Source: Candidatus Rokuibacteriota bacterium | GTDB lineage: Bacteria; Methylomirabilota; Methylomirabilia; Rokubacteriales; CSP1-6 | Direction: 5' to 3' | DNA: 51,177 nt | NCBI GenBank assembly: GCA_003220535.1 | Contig: QHSU01000092.1 | Span: forward strand, 1-51,177 | In this document: positions 33,682 through 42,440 of the stretch, piece by piece | Position numbering within the stretch: the first letter of the stretch is position 1 | Layout: each line of letters starts with the position of its first letter | Notes under the pieces: model-generated | Seen by the model: only the letters and a program-made list of their open reading frames with translations | Database searches by the model: none | What the model was told of the DNA's origin: nothing | Made by a program: the position numbers and the translations under genes

Positions 33682-35550
33682 GTGGGACGCGGCGTGGATA
33701 TTGGGCCTGCGATCGACCCGATCGTCATCCAGATCGTCGAGGGCACGCTCGCCTCGGTAGAGGCCGAGGTCGAGGCGGCGATCGAGCGCACGTCGCGCTC
33801 GCCGATGATCCGCGAGGCGCGCGATTTCCGCGCGGGGATCCACGACCGGCGGTGCCGCAAGCTCACGGGACGCTCGTACTCCGCGCTCGTCCAGCCCATC
33901 GTACGGGATTTCCCGCTCGAGACGATGCGGCCAGGGGACGTCTTCTTCCACAATGACGTCTACGATTCCGAGGGCGGGATCGGCCACCTGCCCGATCTCT
34001 GCGTGACGGTGCCGGTGTTCGCCGACGGCGTCGTGGTCGCGTTCGTCCAGGCCTTCGGCCATCACGACGACATCGGGGGCGCCGTGCCCGGCTCGATGCC
34101 CTCGCACGCGACGAGTGCCTACCAGGAGGGACTCATCGTCCCGCCGGTCCGGATTTACCAGGCCGGGGTGCCGAACGAGGATCTCATCAAGGTCATGGTA
34201 CGAAACTCGCGGCTGCCGGACAGCCTGCGTGGGGATCTCGACAGCGAGGTGGCGGCGTGCCGGATGGGGGCCGAGCGGCTGGGCGACCTCTTCCGCCGCT
34301 ACGGCCGGGAGCAGGTCGAGGCCTGCTTCGACGCCATCCTCGAGCGGACCACCGAGACGTTTCGGCGCGAGCTCCTCGTCAAGATCCCCGACGGGACGTA
34401 CGTGTGGGAGGACTACGCCGAGCACGACGGCGTCGATGCGCCGCGTCTCCACACGCAGCGGATGACGCTCACCAAGCGCGACGACCGCTTGATCATCGAC
34501 TTCGCCGGCACCAGCCCGCAGGCGAAGGGTCCGATCAATCACGCGGGCGACTACGCCGACGGTGTGTTTCTCAAGAAGTGGCTGGCGCCGATCCTGAGGA
34601 ACCTTGCCGACTCGCCCGAGCGCATGGCCGAGCTCGACGTCAACGAGGGCGTCGTCCCTTTGATCGAGCTGAGGTTCCCTCCGCCGGGGACGCTGCTCAC
34701 ACCGATATTCCCCGCGCCGACCAACGCGCGCACATTCGTCATCCTGCGCCTGCTCGGCATCCTCGCCGGCGTCATCGCCAAGGCCGTCGGCGGACGCATG
34801 CCCGCCGACCAGGAGACGATCCGCTACACCGGGTTCCACGGGGTCGATGGCGACGGGCAGTTCTATCTCATGCGCGAGGTGCTCGGCGGCGGCTCGGGCG
34901 GGCGCTACTACGCCGACGGCTCCGACACCATCCACGTCGTCCCCGACAGCAAGAACCTGCCCGTCGAGTTCACCGAGACACGGTTTCCCGTGGTGATCGA
35001 ACGACTCGCGCTGGCGACGGATTCGGGCGGCGCCGGCACAAGGCGCGGTGGACTCGGCTATCTCAAGGAGTTCCGCGTGCTCCGCGACAGCGCGTTTCTT
35101 TGCGTGGCCGACCGCGCCATCCTCTCGTGCTGGGGCCTGCGCGGCGGCAAGGCGGGAGCGCCCTTCCGCGTCACGGTCGATCCCGGTGGACCCAACGAGC
35201 GCGTCCTGCCCGGGCTCGTCGACGACGAGCCGATCCCGGCCGACACGCTCGTGCGAGTCGAGACGACGGGTGGCGGTGGCTGGGGCGATCCGCTCGAGCG
35301 CGAGCCAGAGCTGGTCGCGCTGGACGCGCTCCAGGCCAAAATCAGCCCCCGAGCAGCGCGCGAGGAGTACGGCGTGGTGCTCGTGGGCTCCGACGACGAG
35401 CCGCAAGTGGACGGCGCCGCCACCCGAGCGCTTCGGGACCGGCTACGCGCGGCGCGAGGCCGCCAGCCGTTCTTCGATCGCGGCCCTGGCTATCGCAAGC
35501 TCGCCGGCGTCGATCACGCTGAGGTCGACTTCGTAGACGTCGCCGAATAG
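33682..35550 (+). CDS. hyuB: Hydantoinase/oxoprolinase family protein, B subunit
   Basis: 622 residues starting at GTG 33682, one base after hyuA. Family motifs: VEAAIERTSRSPMIREARDF, MRPGDVFFHNDVYDSEGGIG HLPDLCVTVPVF, FGHHDDIGGAVPGSMPSHAT (metal-ligand region, about 127-150) and the C-terminal TTGGGGWGDPLER. Together with the A subunit it should hydrolyse or carboxylate a cyclic amide or ketone with ATP. It converges on an ABC importer 3 bases away. The importer is a likely supplier of the substrate, but they are on opposite strands. Confidence 0.85.
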   Translation: MGRGVDIGPAIDPIVIQIVEGTLASVEAEVEAAIERTSRSPMIREARDFRAGIHDRRCRKLTGRSYSALVQPIVRDFPLETMRPGDVFFHNDVYDSEGGIGHLPDLCVTVPVFADGVVVAFVQAFGHHDDIGGAVPGSMPSHATSAYQEGLIVPPVRIYQAGVPNEDLIKVMVRNSRLPDSLRGDLDSEVAACRMGAERLGDLFRRYGREQVEACFDAILERTTETFRRELLVKIPDGTYVWEDYAEHDGVDAPRLHTQRMTLTKRDDRLIIDFAGTSPQAKGPINHAGDYADGVFLKKWLAPILRNLADSPERMAELDVNEGVVPLIELRFPPPGTLLTPIFPAPTNARTFVILRLLGILAGVIAKAVGGRMPADQETIRYTGFHGVDGDGQFYLMREVLGGGSGGRYYADGSDTIHVVPDSKNLPVEFTETRFPVVIERLALATDSGGAGTRRGGLGYLKEFRVLRDSAFLCVADRAILSCWGLRGGKAGAPFRVTVDPGGPNERVLPGLVDDEPIPADTLVRVETTGGGGWGDPLEREPELVALDALQAKISPRAAREEYGVVLVGSDDEPQVDGAATRALRDRLRAARGRQPFFDRGPGYRKLAGVDHAEVDFVDVAE

Positions 35551-35553
35551 CGA

Positions 35554-36561
35554 CTACTTCTTCTGGGCCAGCTCCCAGATCTCGATCGTGTGGGCGCCCT
35601 CGCCGGCGGGCTTCTTGATCACGCCGAACTTCAGCGCGATGTCGGCCGTCTGCTTGAAGGCGGCGGGATCCATCTTGCCGAGCGGGCTCTTGGGCGCCGG
35701 CGGCCCCCAGATGAGCTTGTTGATCTCGGTCATCATCCAGATCTGATGCTCGCGGCCGAGCACGGGGCTCTCCTTCAGCACGATCTCCACGCACTCGGCA
35801 GGCTTGTCCTTGCAGAGCTCCCAGCCCTTGAGGGACGCGCGCAGGAAACGTGCGGCGAGCTGCTTGTTCTTGGCGTCAGAGATCCAGTCGGCCTTGACGA
35901 AGATTCCGTCCTCGAGCATCGCCGTGCCTTCTTTGTTGAAGTCGATCACGACGAGGTCGTCAGGCTTCACGCCGGCGTCCAGGACCTGCTTGTACTCGTT
36001 GTAGGTCATGGCGGCCGCGGCGTCGACTTTCTTCTGAAGCAGCAGGTTCATGTCGAACGGCTGCTGGATCAAGGTGACGTCTCTGTTCCGGTCGATTTTG
36101 TGCTTTTCGAGCGTGGCGAGCAGCTCGAACTCGTTGCCGCCGAACCACACGGCGACGCGCCGGCCTTTCAGATCGGCGGAGCTTTTGATGCCGGATGACT
36201 TGAATACAATCTCCCGCATGCCGCTGTAGGCGAACACCTGGGCGATGTTGACGAGGGGCGCACCCTGGTCACGGGCGGAGAGGAGGCTCGGCAGCCAGTC
36301 GATTCCGAACTGAGCGCCGCCACCAGCCACCACCTGCTCGGGCACGATGTCCGGACCTCCGGGGCGGATGATCACGTCGAGCTTTTCGGCGGTATAGAGG
36401 CCCTTGGCCTTCGCGGCGTAGTACCCCGCGAACTGGGCCTGGGTGACCCACTTGAGCTGGAGCGTGACCTTGTCGGCCGTCTGACTCAGAGCGTGGTCGG
36501 GCAGCATGTTGACCGCGAGCAGCGCGGCCATGATCGGCACCAGGAGCAGTCGTTTCACCAT
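35554..36561 (-). CDS. NMT1/THI5-like ABC substrate-binding protein
   Basis: 335 residues from ATG 36561 (RBS GAGGAGGAATC). A Sec signal ends near DHALS-QT. Then VTLQLKWVTQAQFAGYYAAK AKGLY (the SsuA/ThiY/NMT1 hallmark), GGPDIVPEQVVAGGGAQFGI, and AYSGMREIVFKSSGIKSSAD LKG. Periplasmic receptor for small aromatic, sulfonate or pyrimidine-like nitrogen compounds. Last gene of a four-gene importer operon, 19 bases after the first permease. With the convergent hydantoinase genes, a hydantoin or pyrimidine breakdown product is an attractive ligand, inferred only. Confidence 0.85.
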   Translation of the reverse strand: MVKRLLLVPIMAALLAVNMLPDHALSQTADKVTLQLKWVTQAQFAGYYAAKAKGLYTAEKLDVIIRPGGPDIVPEQVVAGGGAQFGIDWLPSLLSARDQGAPLVNIAQVFAYSGMREIVFKSSGIKSSADLKGRRVAVWFGGNEFELLATLEKHKIDRNRDVTLIQQPFDMNLLLQKKVDAAAAMTYNEYKQVLDAGVKPDDLVVIDFNKEGTAMLEDGIFVKADWISDAKNKQLAARFLRASLKGWELCKDKPAECVEIVLKESPVLGREHQIWMMTEINKLIWGPPAPKSPLGKMDPAAFKQTADIALKFGVIKKPAGEGAHTIEIWELAQKK

Positions 36562-36580
36562 GGGGTGATTCCTCCTCTGT

Positions 36581-37348
36581 TCAACTTTCACTTCGCTCGA
36601 AGTGCCACGGCATGACCAGGCGCTCGATCAGCGCCACCGCGAAGTAGAACAGGAGTCCTAAGGCACACGCAACCAGGATCGCCGACCAGGCCTGCCGCGT
36701 CTGAAAGAGACTGGCCGTGCTCTTGATGTACACCCCGAGCGATTTCACCGGCCCTCCGAAGAACTCGCTCACGACCGCTCCGATCATCGCGAGCGTCGCA
36801 CAGGCGCGCAAGGCGGTGAACATCATCGGCAAGCTGTGGGGGAGCCGAATCTTCAGGAAGATCTGCTGCTCGGTCGCCGCATAGCTGCGCATCAGCTCGA
36901 GGGACTGGGGCGTCACGCTGGAGAGCCCGCGCAGCGCGCTGACAAACGTCGGGAAGAATGTCATGAGCACGACGATCGCGATCTTCGAGCCCTGCTCGAC
37001 GCCGAACCACACGATGGCGAGCGGGGCCAGGGCGATGATCGGGACCGACGCCGAGGCCACGGCGTAGGGCAGGACGACGGTGGCGAAGGCCGGCGAGCGG
37101 CTGGCGGCCATGGCCGCCAGGATCCCCCCGCCGCAACCGAGCGCGTAGCCGACCACGGCCTCCGTGAACGTATAGAGCCCTGCCTCCACGAGAACGGGGT
37201 AGGTCTCCCGTAGACTCTGAACGATCACGTGCGGCGCGGGCAGCAGGTAGAACTCGATCGCGAACGCGAAGACGACTGCCTCCCACAGGAGAAGAGCCAT
37301 CACGAGCACGAGGGCCGCTGGCGCGTATTCGCGCACGCGGCTCATCAC
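36581..37348 (-). CDS. ABC transporter permease (NMT1-type importer)
   Basis: 255 residues, about six TM segments, with the permease EAA loop ELMRSYAATEQQIFLKIRLP HSLPMMFTALR (about 150-180), which docks on the ATPase. SsuC/TauC/ThiX class inner-membrane component. ATG overlaps the ATPase stop (ATGA, 37345-37348). The operon also encodes a second, frameshifted permease, so a heterodimeric channel is possible. Confidence 0.85.
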   Translation of the reverse strand: MMSRVREYAPAALVLVMALLLWEAVVFAFAIEFYLLPAPHVIVQSLRETYPVLVEAGLYTFTEAVVGYALGCGGGILAAMAASRSPAFATVVLPYAVASASVPIIALAPLAIVWFGVEQGSKIAIVVLMTFFPTFVSALRGLSSVTPQSLELMRSYAATEQQIFLKIRLPHSLPMMFTALRACATLAMIGAVVSEFFGGPVKSLGVYIKSTASLFQTRQAWSAILVACALGLLFYFAVALIERLVMPWHFERSES

Positions 37349-38157
37349 GAGCCCGAGCCACCCGGGCGCACATGACCACCGACGAGCCCCGGGTCCTCCC
37401 GCAGGCTCTGGCGTACCGTGGTCACCAGCTCGAAGAACCTCGGTTGCGCACGGGTCTCGTCGACGCGCGGACGCGGCAGATCGACTGTCACGACGCGATC
37501 GACAGCGCCCGGGCGTGGACTCATGACTATGATCCGGGTGGATAGGAAGACGGCCTCCGCGATGCTGTGGGTGACGAAGAGGACGGTGGCGGCCGTCTCG
37601 GTGCAGACCTGCAGCAACTCCTGGTTGAGCCGCTCCCGAGTCATTTCGTCCAGCGCGCCGAACGGCTCGTCCATCAACAGGATCGACGGATTCAGGGCGA
37701 GTGCGCGGGCGATCGACACCCGCTGCTGCATGCCGCCCGAGAGCTGCCAGGGATAGTGACCGGCGAACTCATCGAGGCCGACGAGACGCAGCAGCGCACG
37801 CGGCCGTTGCTGCCACTCGACGCGTGGGCGACCGGCCAGCTCGAGCGGTAGCTGCACGTTCTCGAGCACGATGCGCCAGTCGTAGAGCACCGGTGTCTGA
37901 AACACGATCCCGTAGTCGCGATCGAGGCGGGCCTGACGCGCGCTCTTGCCCTTGACGCGCACCGCCCCCGCCGACGGCTCGACGAGGTCACCCACGATCC
38001 GGAGTAGCGAGGATTTGCCGCACCCCGAGGGGCCGATGACCGAGACGAACTCGCCGGCGTCCACGGCGAGGGAGACCGACCGCAGCGCCTCAGTGGCGCC
38101 AGCGCGACTCTCGAACGTCTTGGCGACACCATCGAGCTCGATGATCGGCGAGCCCAT
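37345..38157 (-). CDS. ABC transporter ATP-binding protein (NMT1-type importer)
   Basis: 270 residues. Walker A GPSGCGKSS (42-50), Q-loop IVFQTPVLYDW, signature LSGGMQQRVSIARAL, Walker B ILLMDEPFGALD and the switch His in VLFVTHSIAEAV are all present, so it should be an active ATPase of the SsuB/TauB class. It follows the frameshifted permease by 6 bases and overlaps the next permease by four. Cytoplasmic face of the importer. Confidence 0.9.
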   Translation of the reverse strand: MGSPIIELDGVAKTFESRAGATEALRSVSLAVDAGEFVSVIGPSGCGKSSLLRIVGDLVEPSAGAVRVKGKSARQARLDRDYGIVFQTPVLYDWRIVLENVQLPLELAGRPRVEWQQRPRALLRLVGLDEFAGHYPWQLSGGMQQRVSIARALALNPSILLMDEPFGALDEMTRERLNQELLQVCTETAATVLFVTHSIAEAVFLSTRIIVMSPRPGAVDRVVTVDLPRPRVDETRAQPRFFELVTTVRQSLREDPGLVGGHVRPGGSGS

Positions 38158-38163
38158 CGACGT

Positions 38164-38980
38164 CTAGATCGCTGGCGCGGTGCGCGACCAGCTCACGACC
38201 CGCCGCTCGACGGCGGCCACGGCATGGTAGAAGAGGATCCCGATCACCGCGGACACGAGAATGGCGGCCCATAGATTGGCCGGGCGCCAGTTGTAGTATT
38301 GGGCGGCGTTGATGATCACGACGCCCATGCCGACGACTGCCCACCGGCAGCTCGCCCACGATGGCGCCGATGACGCTGGCGGTTGCCGAGATGCGCAGCG
38401 CCGTGAACAGGTAGGGCAGGGCCGCCGGGAATCGCAGCTTGAAGAGGATCTGCTGCGAGCTCGCCGCCAGCGCGCGCATGAGGGCCAGAGCGTCGGGATC
38501 GACGGCCCGGAGGCCTTGCGACATGTTGACGGTCACCGGGAAGAAGGTCAGGTACGCGGCGATCACCGCCTTCGAGAACCATGACGTCCCGAGCCAGACC
38601 ACCACCATCGGCGCAATGGCGAGGATCGGTACTGTCTGCGAGGCGATGACGTACGGCAAGAGCCCCCGTTCGAGCCATCGCGAGTGCGCGAAGCCGATTG
38701 CGAGGACGAGGCCGGTGACACCGCCCAGAGTGAACCCGATGAGGCTCTCGAGCGCCGTGTAGCCCGCATTCTGGGTCATTATCCACAGCCAGCGCTCGCC
38801 GCCAGCGCCCTCGCGGAGAAAGTCCAACGCGATCTCGTGGAGATGGGGAAGCTGGTAGCTGGGCAGCGCGAACAGCATCTTGGCGGCTTCCCAGATCACT
38901 GCCATTCCGACGACCACCGCCAGCGAACGAAGCGCCTGGCGCGGACGTGCTGCGGCCCGGTCGTCCCCCGTCCAGCTCAC
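38164..38980 (-). pseudogene. ABC transporter permease (second copy), frameshifted
   Basis: GTG start at 38978-38980. The first ~215 codons read as a normal SsuC-like permease (VVVGMAVIWEAAKMLFALPS, EAA loop MRALAASSQQILFKLRFPAA LPYLFTALR) to IVGELPVGS. At about 38329 the frame slips; the other frame continues GMGVVIINAAQYYNWRPANL WAAILVSAVIGILFYHAVAA VERRVVSWSRTAPAI to TAG 38164-38166. One extra base (or two missing) explains this. Joined length is about 271 residues. It is first in the importer operon, 6 bases before the ATPase. Confidence 0.75.
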
Positions 38981-39329
38981 CCGGCGGGATTATACGTCCT
39001 CGCACGAAGAGCCATGGCTCTCGTCATGAAGTGCCGCTATGAGGATGGGCGGTTGCAAGGCCCCTGGAACCTCGGCAAGATGCTCGTGAGAGGTGGTCCA
39101 GATCCGACTAAGTAAATGGGGGGCCACGGCAGCGGGCTTTCTACAGCACCTCGGCGAACCTCCAATACCGCGGGTTTCCGCGTCTACCGCTCACGCTATC
39201 ATTGACGATGCGTCAGTCCCGGGAGCAGGATCATCGCCGCAGGAGCCGGACCGCGTCGGGCGGCCTCGGCTCCAGGGAGCACTCGGGCCCGCGTGATGCG
39301 AACTGGCGGCATACATAAGGGGAAGAGGT
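38981..39329. other. Divergent intergenic region
   Basis: 349 bases between the frameshifted permease and the Tat substrate-binding protein. A stretch near 39014-39114 reads as protein-like on the plus strand but matches nothing I know. Both operon promoters should be here; none is confidently seen. GGGGAAGAGG (39320-39329) is the ribosome site for the gene at 39330. Confidence 0.4.
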
Positions 39330-40625
39330 ATGGCGCAACCCGCAAAGTCCAAGACCGGCCGTCGTGATTTTCTGAAGCTCGCCGCCGGGGCCGCAGGTGT
39401 TGCCGGGGCTCCCTGGATCGGGCGCAACGTCCAAGCCAAGCCGACGACGATCACGTTCGCGCGCGAAAGCTCCTACGTGAAGAACTTCGACGATCATTTC
39501 CAGAAAGTGTTGGTGCCGGCCTATCAGAAGGCCACCGGCATCAAGATCGATTACCTGATCCAGGCCGCCGGCGGCAGCGCGGTGCCCCAGCTGGTCTCGA
39601 TGGTCGAGAACAAGTCAGGCGCCGACCTGGCCTGGGTTCAGCAGGAGTGGCTCTACCGCGACGCCCTGGTGGACGTGTCCGATATCGCCGAGGCGGTGGG
39701 CAAGGAGCAAGGCGGCTGGTACGAGGAGATCAAGAGCCTGTCCGTCGACAACGGCAAATGGAAGTCCGTGCCCCAGGCGAACATCGGCCAGTGCATGGTC
39801 TACCGCAAGGATTGGTTCGACGAGGCCGGGATCAAACATTTCCCCGAGACCTGGGACGAGTTCCTGGAAGCCGGCATCAAGCTCAAGGCCAAGGGCCATC
39901 CGTTCGGTATGTCGATGGGCCATGGGTTCGCGGACAACTACTCCTGGCTCTACCCCCTGCTGTGGTCCTACGGCGTGACGGTCATGGACAAGGCGGGCAA
40001 GAAGGTCACTCTCGACACCAGCGAGACCGCGAAGGCCGTCGATTTCGTGCGCAAGCTCTACAAGGAAGCCTGCATCGAAGACTGCGTTGGGTGGCTCGAT
40101 CCGGCTAACAACAAGGCCTTCCTGACCAGCCAGATCTCGTGCACCAACAACGCTTACAGCATCATGGTGTCGGCCAAGCGCGACCTTCCGGAGATGGGGA
40201 AGGTGATCGACCACGCGCTGAATCCCAAGGGGCCCAACGGCCAGCGCTACCATGCGCTCGTGCCGGTGACGCACGGCGTGTTCGCCTACGGCCCCGACCC
40301 GCAGGCCGCCAAGGATTTCCTGCGCTGGACCATGGACCCGAAGCAGTTCCGCCCGTGGATCGCCTCCGGCGACATGTACTTCGCTCCGTACCTGCACGCC
40401 TTCGACAAGGTCCCCGAGTGGGACATCGAGCCGCGCGTGAAGCCGTACCAGAAAGTTCTCGAGACCGGGAAGCTCACGTCCTGGCCGGCGCCCGCCAACC
40501 GCGCCCACGGCGCAGTGGTCAATCGCTGGGTCGTGATCGACATGTTCTCCAAGGCGTGCACGGGCGCTCCGACCAAGACCGTCATCGCGGAGGCCGTCGC
40601 GCAGCTCAAGCAGATCTACGGATAA
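39330..40625 (+). CDS. Tat-exported ABC extracellular solute-binding protein (family 1)
   Basis: 431 residues. Twin-arginine signal TGRRDFLKLAAGAAGVAG (RR at 11-12) then a family-1 solute-binding fold: VLVPAYQKATGIKIDYLI, WFDEAGIKHFPETWDEFLEA and DFLRWTMDPKQFRPWI. Export through Tat implies it folds, perhaps with a cofactor, in the cytoplasm. RBS GGGGAAGAGG. It is followed 2 bases later by two sugar-type permeases but no ATPase. Ligand unknown: sugar, polyol or glycerol-phosphate-like by family. Confidence 0.85.
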   Translation: MAQPAKSKTGRRDFLKLAAGAAGVAGAPWIGRNVQAKPTTITFARESSYVKNFDDHFQKVLVPAYQKATGIKIDYLIQAAGGSAVPQLVSMVENKSGADLAWVQQEWLYRDALVDVSDIAEAVGKEQGGWYEEIKSLSVDNGKWKSVPQANIGQCMVYRKDWFDEAGIKHFPETWDEFLEAGIKLKAKGHPFGMSMGHGFADNYSWLYPLLWSYGVTVMDKAGKKVTLDTSETAKAVDFVRKLYKEACIEDCVGWLDPANNKAFLTSQISCTNNAYSIMVSAKRDLPEMGKVIDHALNPKGPNGQRYHALVPVTHGVFAYGPDPQAAKDFLRWTMDPKQFRPWIASGDMYFAPYLHAFDKVPEWDIEPRVKPYQKVLETGKLTSWPAPANRAHGAVVNRWVVIDMFSKACTGAPTKTVIAEAVAQLKQIYG

Positions 40626-40627
40626 GA

Positions 40628-41575
40628 ATGAGCCCACTCGTCGAGGCATCACGGGCGGCCGCTCTCGAAGCGCGAACCTACCGGCCGGTCAGACTTGGTC
40701 GGCTCCGCGAATTCGTGGAGCGGGAGCAGGTTTTCAGCTGGCTCATCCTCACGCCGCCCGTGCTGTTCCTGCTGGCCTTCCTGGGCTACCCGTTTCTCTA
40801 CGGGGTGTATCTGAGCTTCTTCCGCAGGGAGGTGGCCGGCCCCGCCACCTTTGTGGGCCTGGGCAATTTCGTCACGCTCGCGAGTGACCCGATCTTCTGG
40901 CAGTCGGTCGGCAACACGATCAAGTTCACGGGGGTCGCCACCCTGCTGAAGGCAATCGGCGGGCTCGGTATGGCCCTGGTGATGAATCAGAACTTCCGAT
41001 TCAAGGCCATCACCCGGGCTTTGCTTCTACTTCCGTTCATCGTGCCCACGGTGCTCAGTACTGTGGCGTGGCAGTGGATCTTCGACCCCGGCCTGGGCCT
41101 GTTCAACCGCTTGCTGGTCGAGAGTGGACTGGCAACCACGGGGCCGTCCTGGCTCGGCACGCCGACGATGGCCATGATCTCGATCATCATGGTCAACACG
41201 TGGCGCGGCTTGCCGTTCTTCGGTATTTCGATCCTCGCGGGCCTGCAGACCATTCCAATCGAGCAACACGAGTCGGCGACCATCGATGGTGCGAGCACCT
41301 GGGGTCGCTTCCGTCACGTCACGCTGCCCTCGCTGCTGCCCGTGATCTTCATCGTCACGACGTTCTCGATCATTCTCACCTTCTTCGACTTTCAGCTCGT
41401 CTACGTGCTCACCGGCGGCGGCCCGGCCAACTCCACGCATTTGATGGCCACCTACGCCTACAGCTTGAGCATGGGCGCCGGCCAGATGGGTCTCGGGTCC
41501 GCGGTGGCGCTCAGCATGGTGCCGGTGCTGGGTCTGCTGCTGGTGCTGCTCACCTTCTACGTGCGGAAGGACTGA
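40628..41575 (+). CDS. Sugar-type ABC transporter permease (MalF-like)
   Basis: 315 residues, six TM segments: VFSWLILTPPVLFLLAFLGY PFLYGVYLSFF at the start, ALLLLPFIVPTVLSTVAWQW IFDPGLGLFN, and the EAA loop IEQHESATIDGASTWGRFRH VTLPSLLPVI (about 215-245). Typical MalF/UgpA class. ATG 40628 lies 2 bases past the substrate-binding protein stop. Works with the next gene as a heterodimeric channel. Confidence 0.9.
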   Translation: MSPLVEASRAAALEARTYRPVRLGRLREFVEREQVFSWLILTPPVLFLLAFLGYPFLYGVYLSFFRREVAGPATFVGLGNFVTLASDPIFWQSVGNTIKFTGVATLLKAIGGLGMALVMNQNFRFKAITRALLLLPFIVPTVLSTVAWQWIFDPGLGLFNRLLVESGLATTGPSWLGTPTMAMISIIMVNTWRGLPFFGISILAGLQTIPIEQHESATIDGASTWGRFRHVTLPSLLPVIFIVTTFSIILTFFDFQLVYVLTGGGPANSTHLMATYAYSLSMGAGQMGLGSAVALSMVPVLGLLLVLLTFYVRKD

Positions 41576-41576
41576 G

Positions 41577-42422
41577 ATGGTCGGCGAGCTGACGTGGCGC
41601 AAGCGGCTCTTTGGGCTGTGGGTGCCGCTCGTGCTGTTTTCCGTCGTGGCGCTGTTTCCGTTCACATGGATGGCGGCCACCTCGCTGAAAACCAACGCCG
41701 AGCTTTACGACCCCAAGGCCATGCCGCTGACCATCCAGCACCCGTCCCTGGTCCACTACATCAGCCTGCTCCAGGAGACGAACTTCCTGACCTGGATCGC
41801 CAACACGATGCTGGTGGCGGTCGTGGCGACCGGCATCTCCCTTCTGCTCGGGACCATGCTGGCCTACCCGCTGGCCCGCATGCGGTTTCGCGGCGCTTCG
41901 CTCTTGGCCATCACGGTTGCGGTGACCTATCTGGTTCCGCAGACGCTGCTGTTCGTTCCGATGGCCGATCTCATCGGTCGGCTGAGGCTCGGTAATACGC
42001 TCAGCGCCGTGATGTTGACCTATCCCACCTTGCTCGTGCCCTTCATCGCCTGGCTGTTGATGGGGTACTTCAAGACGGTGCCGAAGGAACTGGAGGAGCA
42101 GGCGCTGATCGACGGCGCCAGTCGCTGGCGCGCCATGACCCGGGTGATTCTTCCCCTCTGCATGCCGGGCTTCATTTCCGCCGGCATCTTCGCCTTCACC
42201 TTGGCCCAGAACGAATTCCTCTACGCGCTGCTCTTTCTCAGCCGTTCGAGCGTGCGAACCGTGCCGATCGGGGTCGTGGGCGAGCTGATCCGCGGGGACG
42301 CCTTCTACTGGGGCCAGCTGATGGCCGGGGCGCTGCTGGGCTCCGTTCCCGTCGCCCTCATCTATTCGTTCTTCGTGAAGTACTACGTCGCCGGTCTCAC
42401 GGCCGGCGCCGTCAAGGGCTAG
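41577..42422 (+). CDS. Sugar-type ABC transporter permease (MalG-like)
   Basis: 281 residues; N-terminal LFPFTWMAATSLKTNAELYD is the MalG/UgpE signature, followed by NTMLVAVVATGISLLLGTML, and the EAA loop LEEQALIDGASRWRAMTRVI LPLCMPG (about 175-200). ATG 41577 is one base after the previous stop. Completes the permease pair; the ATPase must be elsewhere, as in many sugar importers that share MsmK-type ATPases. Confidence 0.9.
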   Translation: MVGELTWRKRLFGLWVPLVLFSVVALFPFTWMAATSLKTNAELYDPKAMPLTIQHPSLVHYISLLQETNFLTWIANTMLVAVVATGISLLLGTMLAYPLARMRFRGASLLAITVAVTYLVPQTLLFVPMADLIGRLRLGNTLSAVMLTYPTLLVPFIAWLLMGYFKTVPKELEEQALIDGASRWRAMTRVILPLCMPGFISAGIFAFTLAQNEFLYALLFLSRSSVRTVPIGVVGELIRGDAFYWGQLMAGALLGSVPVALIYSFFVKYYVAGLTAGAVKG

Positions 42423-42440
42423 GCGCCGGGCTCGATTCAG

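Noticed and set aside
33661..35406. Long minus-strand open frame over hyuB
   Set aside because: Antisense shadow; no recognisable domain, and the plus strand is clearly hydantoinase B.
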